Position numbers and translations under genes: made by a program. A stretch of 5,378 bases of DNA from CAYGUK01 sp964352985 (GTDB taxonomy: Bacteria > Pseudomonadota > Gammaproteobacteria > JAHCLG01): the NCBI GenBank assembly GCA_964352985.1, contig CAYGUK010000172.1, positions 1 through 5,378 on the forward strand, given 5' to 3'. Shown one piece after another: positions 1 to 5,378 of the stretch (the first letter of the stretch is position 1; each line of letters begins with the position of its first letter). A model generated the notes under the pieces. That model saw nothing but the letters and a program-made list of their open reading frames with translations, was not told where the DNA came from and ran no database searches.

Positions 1-1
1 G

Positions 2-274
2 TGTGGAGGGATAACGGGCTTTATTGCCTGCGCTGAATTAATCGACAAATACGCATTACATTTATGTAATCATTTATATCCGTTGTTATCAATGAGTTTA
101 TTAGCAAACTATAAAACGAGTTATTGGTTGGAATACGATGAAATTTTACCTACTCATATTTATAAAAATGCGTTTAATATAAAAAATGGACATCTTCACT
201 TGCCAGAAATTGCAGGAAGTGGATTAGAACTTTCAGAAGAAAGCTTAAAGGAATATCAATTTAAGCATGAATAA
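2..274 (+). CDS. Enolase-superfamily enzyme, mandelate racemase type, C-terminal end only
   Basis: The frame is open from the first base, so this is the last 90 residues of a gene that starts upstream; the TTG at 83 is internal. The residues follow the end of the mandelate racemase/muconate lactonizing barrel: CGGITGF at the window edge, the NHLYP segment with His (codon 71-73) in the place of the catalytic His of mandelate racemase, then YWLEY with the conserved active-site Glu (131-133), and a closing NGHLHLPEIAGSGLEL stretch like the family's 'nG.l.lP..PGlGle'. Members remove a proton alpha to a carboxylate, giving racemisation or dehydration of hydroxy acids and sugar acids in the cytoplasm. 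The substrate cannot be told from this fragment, and the metal ligands and the Lys and Asp catalysts lie outside the window. The stop TAA at 272-274 overlaps the next gene by 8 bases, which suggests one transcript and coupled translation. Family assignment is firm; the exact reaction is unknown. Confidence 0.85.
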   Translation, partial: CGGITGFIACAELIDKYALHLCNHLYPLLSMSLLANYKTSYWLEYDEILPTHIYKNAFNIKNGHLHLPEIAGSGLELSEESLKEYQFKHE

Positions 275-947
275 AATAAATAATCATTTTAAATATTTAC
301 ATATTCTGGCAATGTTTTATGTCACGCTTATGTTAACCATAAGTTTATTAAGTAACGATATTATTCTTATTTTTTCTAGAGTGACGATGGCGGGTACTTT
401 ATTTATGCCTTTAATTTTTGTCACCACTGATATTATGGCAGAAATTTATGGCTATCGATTAACACGTCAAATTATTTTATTAGCATTTATCTGCCATTTA
501 GTGATGTCAGTGATTTGTGAATTGGTTTTATACTTAAAACATCCGCCTTTTTGGCAAGGAGGGCATGCTTATACTCAAATATTTTCACCCTTTCTTAGAA
601 ATACAACCAGCAGTTTTATTGCTTATATCGTTTCCACTTTTATTAATATTCATTTATTAACTAAATGGCGAATATTATTGAAAGGCCGTTATTTTTGGTT
701 AAGAAGTATAGGTTCGTCATTAATCGGCGAATTTATTTTTACATTTTTAGCAGTATTAATGATTCAATTACATGTGATGCCAATCCATGTTATTTGGCAA
801 ATTGTCTTAACTTCATTTGTAATAAAATGCGTTGGTTCGATTACATGTGCTCTGCCTGCTAATATGATTGTTAATATTTTAAAATTACTCGAATTTGTAC
901 CAGAACCAGATGATATTATTAATCCATTTCAAAGAGCAAAATCATGA
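267..947 (+). CDS. VUT/YhhQ-family integral membrane transporter (queuosine-precursor-transporter family)
   Basis: This is a 226-residue hydrophobic protein, close to the usual size of the family (about 220 residues), with about six membrane segments. The family signature is clear: TDIMAEIYGYRLTR at residues 54-67, then a PPFWQ loop near 93-97, SSFIAYIVSTFIN around 115-127 and a second R-S-x-G-S segment near 146-150. E. coli YhhQ of this family imports the queuosine precursors preQ0 and preQ1 across the inner membrane. No queuosine gene is visible here, so that substrate is doubtful. The two Gln-x-x-Asp pairs I recall from typical members read T-F-I-N (124-127) and E-F-I-F (155-158) here, which suggests a divergent subgroup. 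The ATG at 267 lies inside the preceding gene; the nearest AGGA (AAAGGA, 247-252) is 14 bases upstream, rather far, so initiation may depend on coupling. The end overlaps the next gene by ATGA. Family is confident; cargo is not. Confidence 0.85.
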   Translation: MNKINNHFKYLHILAMFYVTLMLTISLLSNDIILIFSRVTMAGTLFMPLIFVTTDIMAEIYGYRLTRQIILLAFICHLVMSVICELVLYLKHPPFWQGGHAYTQIFSPFLRNTTSSFIAYIVSTFINIHLLTKWRILLKGRYFWLRSIGSSLIGEFIFTFLAVLMIQLHVMPIHVIWQIVLTSFVIKCVGSITCALPANMIVNILKLLEFVPEPDDIINPFQRAKS

Positions 948-2200
948 AACGAGATGTCGTCATATTACAAAATAGCCAGTATAGTTTTGATATGGATGCC
1001 GCGAAAATCTATCAATCGGAGAAATATAATTTAATACTACTCATCAATGAATTTAGCTATGATATTTTCAAAACAAAAAATGCATTTAAATATTTTAATG
1101 CTGTTATCAAAATGGATGATTTTAGTTTATCGGAGACAACTCGAACTATTCAACAAATCACAAATCATAATACAAATTTAAAAGTCGTTACAAATTCAGA
1201 AGAAACGATCCCACTTTGTGGTGAGGTGAATAAATTTCTTGGCTTAACAAAATCGGATTATTCACGGTTTTATTGCAAAAATGTGATGAAGAAAACACTC
1301 ATGTCAAACAGCGATATCCAATTACCGAGCTATGATATTGTAGATTTTAACGAGTACAGAAAATTCGGTGAAAAATATTTAAGAGCATTAATAGCAAAAA
1401 TAAACTTTCCTTGTTTTGTCAAACCCACTCATCTCTATGGCGCAATTTCTGCAGCGAAACTTAATACTTTAGGTGATTTAATCGATTGGGCTGAAAGCAA
1501 TAAAAATAGTCCGCACATATTTGAAATCGATCAATTCATTACTGGTATCATGTATCACTGTGATAGTTTCATTAAAAACCAGAGCATCATAACAACTTTT
1601 GTCGCAGAAAATTCTAGGCCTTGTTATAATTTCATGCTGGGAGAAACAAAGGGAACGATTGTATTTCCAGAAAATAACCATATCGCTGCTTTATTATCAA
1701 AAAAAACATCAGACGTTTTACAAACTTTAGGTTTACCTTCTGCGGGTGTAACACACACAGAGTTTATTCTTACCAAAGAAAAAAAATGCTACTTTATTGA
1801 AATTGCATATCGTTCTCCGGGGTGTTTAATTCCTAACATGTATATCGAACACTCCAATATTGATCCCTACACTGATCATTTATTGTTAGAAATAGATGAT
1901 GAGTATATGATCTCAAGAAATATCAAACAATATGCGGCTTGGGCATGTTTTCCTAAATTACCGGGTTGTTTGCTGGAACAGAAAACGACAATTCCACAGT
2001 TAAAAAGTGAATATGAAATCAATTGGAAATACCCTATAAACGCTAATTTTTCAAGCTATCCCACGTCAGGGAGAGATTATATTGGAACAATACTGTTGAA
2101 AAACAAAGATTTTAATCAACTTTATAATGATTTTTATTATGTCAATGATATTAAATTTGCACAGATTCAGCCTTTGCCTCACACCGAGGAAACGATATGA
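944..2200 (+). CDS. ATP-grasp carboxylate-amine ligase-like protein
   Basis: This 418-residue cytoplasmic protein has an ATP-grasp core. A diverged N-terminal subdomain (about 1-100) leads into NKFLGLTKSDYSR (96-108) and a lysine-rich KNVMKKTL (112-119). The beta strand FPCFVKP (155-161) carries the ATP-binding Lys160. FEIDQFITGIMYHCD (193-207) matches the family's 'vEefi.G.eysvd'. The metal-binding acids are Glu273 (HTEF) and Glu286 in FIEIAYRSPG (284-293), with Arg290 as the acidic-phosphate partner. The E-I-A-x-R form, rather than E-x-N-x-R, is one I associate with stand-alone amino-acid/dipeptide ligases such as the BacD type. Enzymes of this fold activate a carboxylate as acyl phosphate and join it to an amine. 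The acid and amine are unknown; by context it would make the amide of the operon's product. It starts in the ATGA overlap with the transporter gene and has a weak AGAG upstream at 933-936. The end overlaps the hydrolase gene by ATGA. Confidence 0.85.
   Translation: MKRDVVILQNSQYSFDMDAAKIYQSEKYNLILLINEFSYDIFKTKNAFKYFNAVIKMDDFSLSETTRTIQQITNHNTNLKVVTNSEETIPLCGEVNKFLGLTKSDYSRFYCKNVMKKTLMSNSDIQLPSYDIVDFNEYRKFGEKYLRALIAKINFPCFVKPTHLYGAISAAKLNTLGDLIDWAESNKNSPHIFEIDQFITGIMYHCDSFIKNQSIITTFVAENSRPCYNFMLGETKGTIVFPENNHIAALLSKKTSDVLQTLGLPSAGVTHTEFILTKEKKCYFIEIAYRSPGCLIPNMYIEHSNIDPYTDHLLLEIDDEYMISRNIKQYAAWACFPKLPGCLLEQKTTIPQLKSEYEINWKYPINANFSSYPTSGRDYIGTILLKNKDFNQLYNDFYYVNDIKFAQIQPLPHTEETI
2186..2190 (+). 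promoter_or_regulatory. Ribosome binding site for the serine hydrolase
   Basis: GAGGA sits six bases before the ATG at 2197, inside the end of the ATP-grasp gene. It is the best-placed Shine-Dalgarno sequence in the window and fixes the hydrolase start at the ATGA overlap, directly ahead of a convincing signal peptide. Confidence 0.75.
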
Positions 2201-2253
2201 TAAAAATTTTAGTTACGATCATTTTTTCAATTGTCTCAAGTTCACTTTATGCA
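2197..2253 (+). other. Sec-type signal peptide of the serine hydrolase
   Basis: Residues 1-19 have a short positive start (Met-Ile-Lys), a hydrophobic core through about residue 13, a Ser-rich stretch and Leu-Tyr-Ala before Gly20. Cleavage is most likely after Ala19. There is no lipobox Cys, so the mature protein should be soluble in the periplasm. Confidence 0.75.
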
Positions 2254-3333
2254 GGAAACAACACATTGAATACTGAAATAACGTCATTGATGAAACAATT
2301 TAATATCCCTGTCACCGCTTATGCTGTTATTGATAAAGATAAAGTGATGAAAAGCGATAGTATTTCAATTGATAAACATATTAACGTCACAAATCAATCT
2401 ATATTTCAAGCGGCATCGTTATCAAAATTAATTACTGCAATCATGTTTTTACATTTAGTGGGTGAAAATAAAGTGTCTTTAACAACGCCTATTAATAGCC
2501 AATTACAATCTTGGCATATCCCACAAAGCGCTTATAGTGATGAAGTGACGCCTTTACAATGTTTAAATATGACGTCGGGATTAATTTATGGTAAACCGAA
2601 TACGCAATTTTCAGGTTATGGGAATAATACAAATCTACCAAGTTTAAAACAATTTCTAAATGGTGAATCGCCTGCAACTAATCCACCAATTCATGCATTT
2701 TACCCACCAGGTACGCGTTATCATTATACAGGTGCAGGTTATATGGTAATTCAACAACTCATTGAAGATGTAACGCATCAAACATTTCAACAAGCAGTCG
2801 AAGAAACGATATTTAAACCACTTAATATGACGCATAGTTTTTATTTTTGTCCACTGCCAAATAATTTAATCCACCATGCTATCCCGGGATTTATGGCAGA
2901 TGGTAAAGAATTACCTGGTGGTTGGGATAATATTCCAGCACCTGCAACCGGTGGTTTATGGTCAACCCCAAATGATTTAGCACACTTATTAATAATGATA
3001 AGTCAGGTTTCGCAATCAAAGTTGAATCAACATATTATCAATTTAAAAAATTTGAATGAAATGTTCGAGGTAAAACCGCATACTATTTTTGGTTTAGGTG
3101 CTGTGATTGATACTCAATATCATCACTTAAATTTAAGAAAAATAGGCTATAATCAGAGCTATACTAATCAGTTAATTATATTTCCAAAGACAGGCCAAGG
3201 TTTTGTTATCATGACTGATAAACAAAATGCTCAACCTTTTGTAGATAAAGTAATTAATATTATCGCTAAACAATATCACTGGCCTCGATTTTCTGAAAAC
3301 TTCGACGAAGTTAATATTAAGGAAACGCTTTAA
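2197..3333 (+). CDS. Exported serine hydrolase, class C beta-lactamase/penicillin-binding-protein fold
   Basis: This is a 378-residue protein with an N-terminal signal peptide, so it should act in the periplasm. The Ser-x-x-Lys motif is SLSK, with nucleophile Ser74 and Lys77 in QAASLSKLITA. The second motif is YHYTGAGY (175-182), where Tyr177 with T-G replaces the Tyr-Ser-Asn of true beta-lactamases. TSGL (126-129), PPGTRY (170-175) and FKPLNMTHSFY (206-216) are standard for this fold. The third motif, usually H-x-G or K-T-G, reads KIG (315-317) before a P-x-T-G-x-G-F strand. Relatives include esterases, D-amino peptidases, 6-aminohexanoate-dimer hydrolase and the colibactin prodrug peptidase ClbP; unlike ClbP, this protein has no C-terminal membrane helices. 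Amidase, peptidase or esterase action on the operon's product is likely, and antibiotic resistance is not implied. The start has a strong GAGGA; the stop abuts the exporter's ATG. Fold is confident; substrate is unknown. Confidence 0.88.
   Translation: MIKILVTIIFSIVSSSLYAGNNTLNTEITSLMKQFNIPVTAYAVIDKDKVMKSDSISIDKHINVTNQSIFQAASLSKLITAIMFLHLVGENKVSLTTPINSQLQSWHIPQSAYSDEVTPLQCLNMTSGLIYGKPNTQFSGYGNNTNLPSLKQFLNGESPATNPPIHAFYPPGTRYHYTGAGYMVIQQLIEDVTHQTFQQAVEETIFKPLNMTHSFYFCPLPNNLIHHAIPGFMADGKELPGGWDNIPAPATGGLWSTPNDLAHLLIMISQVSQSKLNQHIINLKNLNEMFEVKPHTIFGLGAVIDTQYHHLNLRKIGYNQSYTNQLIIFPKTGQGFVIMTDKQNAQPFVDKVINIIAKQYHWPRFSENFDEVNIKETL
3319..3325 (+). promoter_or_regulatory. Ribosome binding site for the MFS exporter
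   Basis: AAGGAAA lies inside the last codons of the hydrolase gene, with its GGA ten bases before the ATG at 3334. That ATG directly follows the hydrolase's TAA with no gap, so ribosomes ending the upstream gene could restart here. Confidence 0.6.
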
Positions 3334-3795
3334 ATGCAACAATCTAGAGTGAGCTTTTTTTTAATGGTTGCTTTATGCTTACCCGTGATGATGGCGTGTG
3401 TTGATATTATGGCGGTAAGTGTCGCACTTCATAATATTATGACGACGTTTAACGTTAATGTCGTAAAAGTCCAATATCTTTTAAGTGCTTATACCATTGG
3501 TACTGCCGCATTATTTTTATTATTTGGTCGTTTAGCAGATAAATATGGTCGTAAAAAATTATTTATAATAGGTGTGACTGCTTTTGGTGTCGCTTCACTT
3601 TTCGCCGCCATTGCTAATTCTTTTGTTTTGTTATTATTTGCTCGATTAATTCAAGGCATATCGAGTTCAATCATGATGACAGCTACAGTCGCTGTTATTA
3701 GTCACACTCACGACAATCAAGTCAAAATAAATATGTTAATTCGCTGGGGGGGCGCTTTAGGTTTTGCCATGGCGATGGGACCATTTTTTGGGGCA

Positions 3796-3814
3796 TAAAT
3801 ATTAACAATATTTA
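3796..3814 (+). repeat. Short perfect inverted repeat at the internal stop of the exporter
   Basis: TAAATATT at 3796-3803 and AATATTTA at 3807-3814 are exact reverse complements around a three-base AAC loop. The left arm begins with the premature stop codon itself. All eight pairs are A-T, so any RNA hairpin would be weak, and such palindromes are expected by chance in DNA this AT-rich. It is recorded because of its position, not because a function is shown. Confidence 0.4.
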
Positions 3815-4690
3815 ATTGGCGGGGAATCTTTTTAATTAATATTCCTTTATCAATTATGGCTATCTTGTTGATTCACTTTTATGTTGAAGAATCTCGAAGT
3901 AACAAAACCATTATTATTAATTGGTTTCAGGCGATGTCTTTAGCACTATTTTTTATTTCCATATCAATTCTAGCTGTGGAACTTAAACTTCACCGCATCG
4001 AATCGTTAACTAATTTATTTATCATTTTAGTATCAGTCTTAGCCCTTATTTGTTATCTCATTAATTTAGTCATAACAAAAAGTTCATTAGTTAACTATGA
4101 TCTTTTTAAAATTGAAAACTATTTTGTTGCATCTCATTGTGGCGCAATATCTTATTTTTGCATGTATGCGTGGTTATTTGTGATGACACTCTATTTAAGA
4201 AATGTTTTTCACTTAAGTGCTTTATTGACAGGTATTGTCTGCTCTTCATTTTCCATCGCGTTTGCCTTAACTGCGAGTTTAGTGAAAAAGTTAATTTTAA
4301 AATACAACTCAAAAATATTGATTTTTTCTGGGTTTTTTATCATTGTAATTTCTTTTGGTAGCATGCTTCATATTAATACCACAACATCTATACTCTATTT
4401 AGTTTTTAGTTTTGCTTTACTTGGAATGGGCGTTATGATCACTAACTCTCTTTCTATGACGATGGCAAATGAATTTATACCCTTAAATGATACGGGCAGT
4501 GCTTCAGGTATTATATTTACAATAAGATGGATAGGCGGTACGCTTGGGATTATTTCAACTTCTATATTATATCAATATTTATTACATCGTTATCAAAGTC
4601 GACCTTCATTGCCATTGCACATCGTTTTTGAATTCCTAGGATTAATTGCTAGTGTTGGTTGTCTTTTTTCACTAATTGGAATACAAAACA

Positions 4691-4697
4691 AAGGAAA
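4691..4697 (+). promoter_or_regulatory. Ribosome binding site for the methyltransferase
   Basis: AAGGAAA lies within the final codons of the exporter, with its GGA seven bases before the ATG at 4703. It is well placed, decides the methyltransferase start and accounts for the 17-base overlap between the two genes. Confidence 0.7.
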
Positions 4698-4702
4698 ATT
4701 AA

Positions 4703-5378
4703 ATGCAAAAAGAAGCTAATGAACCCTCGAATCAACATTCTCCCCATTGGGATGGCAAAGCATATGGAAAAATAAATCAAGCACAAACGAAATTAGATAT
4801 AGAAATTATTAATAAAATTAATTTTACTGGTCATGAAAGTATTTTAGATATTGGATGTGGTAATGGCGATATCACCGCTTATCTTGCAAAAAAAAGTCCT
4901 AATGGGAAAATAATAGCAATTGACTCGTCTGAAAATATGATCAATGAAGCGAAAAGAAAAAATGCCGTTTATAATGTTGATTATCAAGTCATCAATGCCG
5001 AGCAACTGGGGTTTAATCGCACTTTTAATTTAATAACCAGTTTTTTTTGCATTCAGTGGATTAAAGATAAGCAACGCGTTTTTAATAATATAGCTCACGC
5101 ATTACTCCAAAATGGAAAGTTTATTATGATCACGCCGCTTCCTCATCCTTCTTTGCCAGATTTAAGATTGCAATTGATTGAATCTAAAAAATGGCAACGA
5201 TATTTTACAGGTTATGACGACCCACTTCTTAATATTAATAATTGTGATTACGAATCATTTGTGGATAATGCAAAATTAAAATTAGCAATGAATAAAGTAT
5301 TATCAAATGAAATAATATTTAAAAATAAAGAATTTTTTAATCAATATTTACATCAAATGACACCACATGTTTCAGAAC
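4703..5378 (+). CDS. Class I SAM-dependent methyltransferase, probable carboxylate or small-molecule type, 3' end cut by the window
   Basis: The frame is open from the ATG at 4703 to the last base, giving 225 residues without a stop. The fold is a class I Rossmann methyltransferase. Motif I is ILDIGCGNGDIT (47-58), the acidic end of strand 2 is Asp74 in IAIDSSENMI (71-80), and INAEQLGF (97-104) lines the adenine pocket. FFCIQWIKDKQ (114-124) followed by NNIAHALLQNGKFIM (128-142) gives motifs IV-V. The Q-W-x-x-D element with a following N-I-x-x-x-L resembles trans-aconitate methyltransferase, BioC and insect juvenile hormone acid methyltransferase, all of which methylate carboxylates. A carboxyl methyl ester is therefore my first guess, but N- or C-methylation cannot be excluded. 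It overlaps the exporter by 17 bases and should share its transcript, so the premature stop upstream might lower its expression by polarity. Methyltransferase assignment is firm; the target is unknown. Confidence 0.88.
   Translation, partial: MQKEANEPSNQHSPHWDGKAYGKINQAQTKLDIEIINKINFTGHESILDIGCGNGDITAYLAKKSPNGKIIAIDSSENMINEAKRKNAVYNVDYQVINAEQLGFNRTFNLITSFFCIQWIKDKQRVFNNIAHALLQNGKFIMITPLPHPSLPDLRLQLIESKKWQRYFTGYDDPLLNINNCDYESFVDNAKLKLAMNKVLSNEIIFKNKEFFNQYLHQMTPHVSE

Larger units (their letters stand above)
3334..4719 (+). pseudogene. DHA2-type major facilitator exporter interrupted by one in-frame TAA
   Basis: The frame from 3334 to the stop at 4717-4719 is open except for TAA at 3796-3798 (codon 155). 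Read through, it is a 461-residue drug:H+ antiporter of about 14 helices, near the usual DHA2 length. The N-terminal part has the VDIMAVSVAL segment of helix 1 (23-32), motif A GRLADKYGRKKLF (65-77), motif B RLIQGISSS (104-112) and motif C GALGFAMAMGPFFGA (140-154). The stop falls right at the end of motif C. The same frame then resumes family sequence at once: NWRGIFLINIP (161-171), a VEESR loop, INWFQ and the typical SASGIIF and GGTLG of a late helix. The ATG at 3856 lies inside helix 6 and has no Shine-Dalgarno, so a separate second gene is unlikely. A single base change (for example TTA or CAA to TAA) would explain it. In intact form it would export the operon's product or a drug. It could instead be a sequence error or a readthrough site. 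Confidence 0.85.

Noticed and set aside
83..274. Possible short separate gene starting at TTG 83
   Set aside because: The same frame is open back to the window edge and encodes the continuous C-terminal barrel pattern of an enolase-superfamily enzyme, so the TTG is an internal Leu.
665..862. 65-codon open frame inside the transporter gene
   Set aside because: It lies wholly within the well-supported VUT gene in another frame and has no recognisable domain.
1478..1681. Minus-strand open frame opposite the ATP-grasp gene
   Set aside because: It is antisense to conserved ATP-grasp motifs, with no family pattern in its translation.
1699..1786. A8 runs at 1699-1706 and 1779-1786 as possible slippage or recoding sites
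   Set aside because: They encode ordinary Lys codons in a frame that stays intact. Similar 8-base runs occur at 4888-4895 and 5041-5048, as expected in DNA this AT-rich.
2492..2677. Minus-strand open frame opposite the hydrolase
   Set aside because: It is short, antisense to a clear gene and without domain signal.
2197..3333. Antibiotic-resistance beta-lactamase
   Set aside because: The Tyr-Ser-Asn motif is Tyr-Thr-Gly and the Lys-Thr-Gly motif is Lys-Ile-Gly. The overall pattern is that of esterase/peptidase members of the fold, and no resistance or ampR-like context is present.
3355..3362. T8 run resembling a terminator tail
   Set aside because: It is inside the first codons of the exporter (Ser-Phe-Phe-Leu) and no GC-rich stem precedes it.
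4106..4361. Overlapping open frames on both strands within the exporter (4106-4312 minus, 4137-4361 plus)
   Set aside because: They are shadows of the exporter frame, which carries the recognisable membrane segments.
3856..4719. Independent 287-residue membrane protein starting at ATG 3856
   Set aside because: It is in the same frame as the 5' part of the exporter. Its ATG falls inside helix 6, no Shine-Dalgarno precedes it, and conserved MFS residues lie between the stop and this ATG.

Overview
The window is one strand-uniform, gap-free gene string. All six genes lie on the + strand, and consecutive genes overlap or abut (by 8, 4, 4, 0 and 17 bases). It enters in the middle of one gene and leaves in the middle of another, so it is an internal slice of a longer operon. 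Neither the operon's promoter nor its terminator is visible. There is no stretch of even 50 bases without coding sequence.

Base composition is strongly AT-rich (about one third G+C by eye). Start sites carry AGGA-type ribosome binding sites, and one gene encodes a Gram-negative-style signal peptide for a soluble hydrolase. This suits an AT-rich gammaproteobacterium (Legionellales-like or Morganellaceae-like) or an AT-rich accessory island in such a host. The taxonomic guess is weak because no rRNA, tRNA or housekeeping gene is present.

Layout: (1) the C-terminal end of a mandelate-racemase-type enolase-superfamily enzyme, 2-274; (2) a VUT/YhhQ-family membrane transporter, 267-947; (3) an ATP-grasp carboxylate-amine ligase-like enzyme, 944-2200; (4) an exported serine hydrolase of the class C beta-lactamase/penicillin-binding fold, 2197-3333; (5) a DHA2-type major facilitator exporter, 3334-4719, interrupted by one in-frame TAA at 3796-3798; (6) a class I SAM-dependent methyltransferase resembling carboxylate O-methyltransferases, from 4703 past the window end.

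No single gene is new at family level, but the combination is unusual. Acid-activating chemistry, a peptide/amide-forming ligase, a methyltransferase, two transporters and a periplasmic hydrolase look like a small-molecule pathway without NRPS or PKS genes in view. My working model is inference: the product is built in the cytoplasm, exported by the MFS pump, and trimmed or detoxified in the periplasm by the serine hydrolase. The VUT protein would move a precursor or the product. The single nonsense codon in the pump, with the reading frame otherwise intact on both sides, means the pathway may be recently crippled in this strain, may depend on readthrough, or may carry a sequence error.
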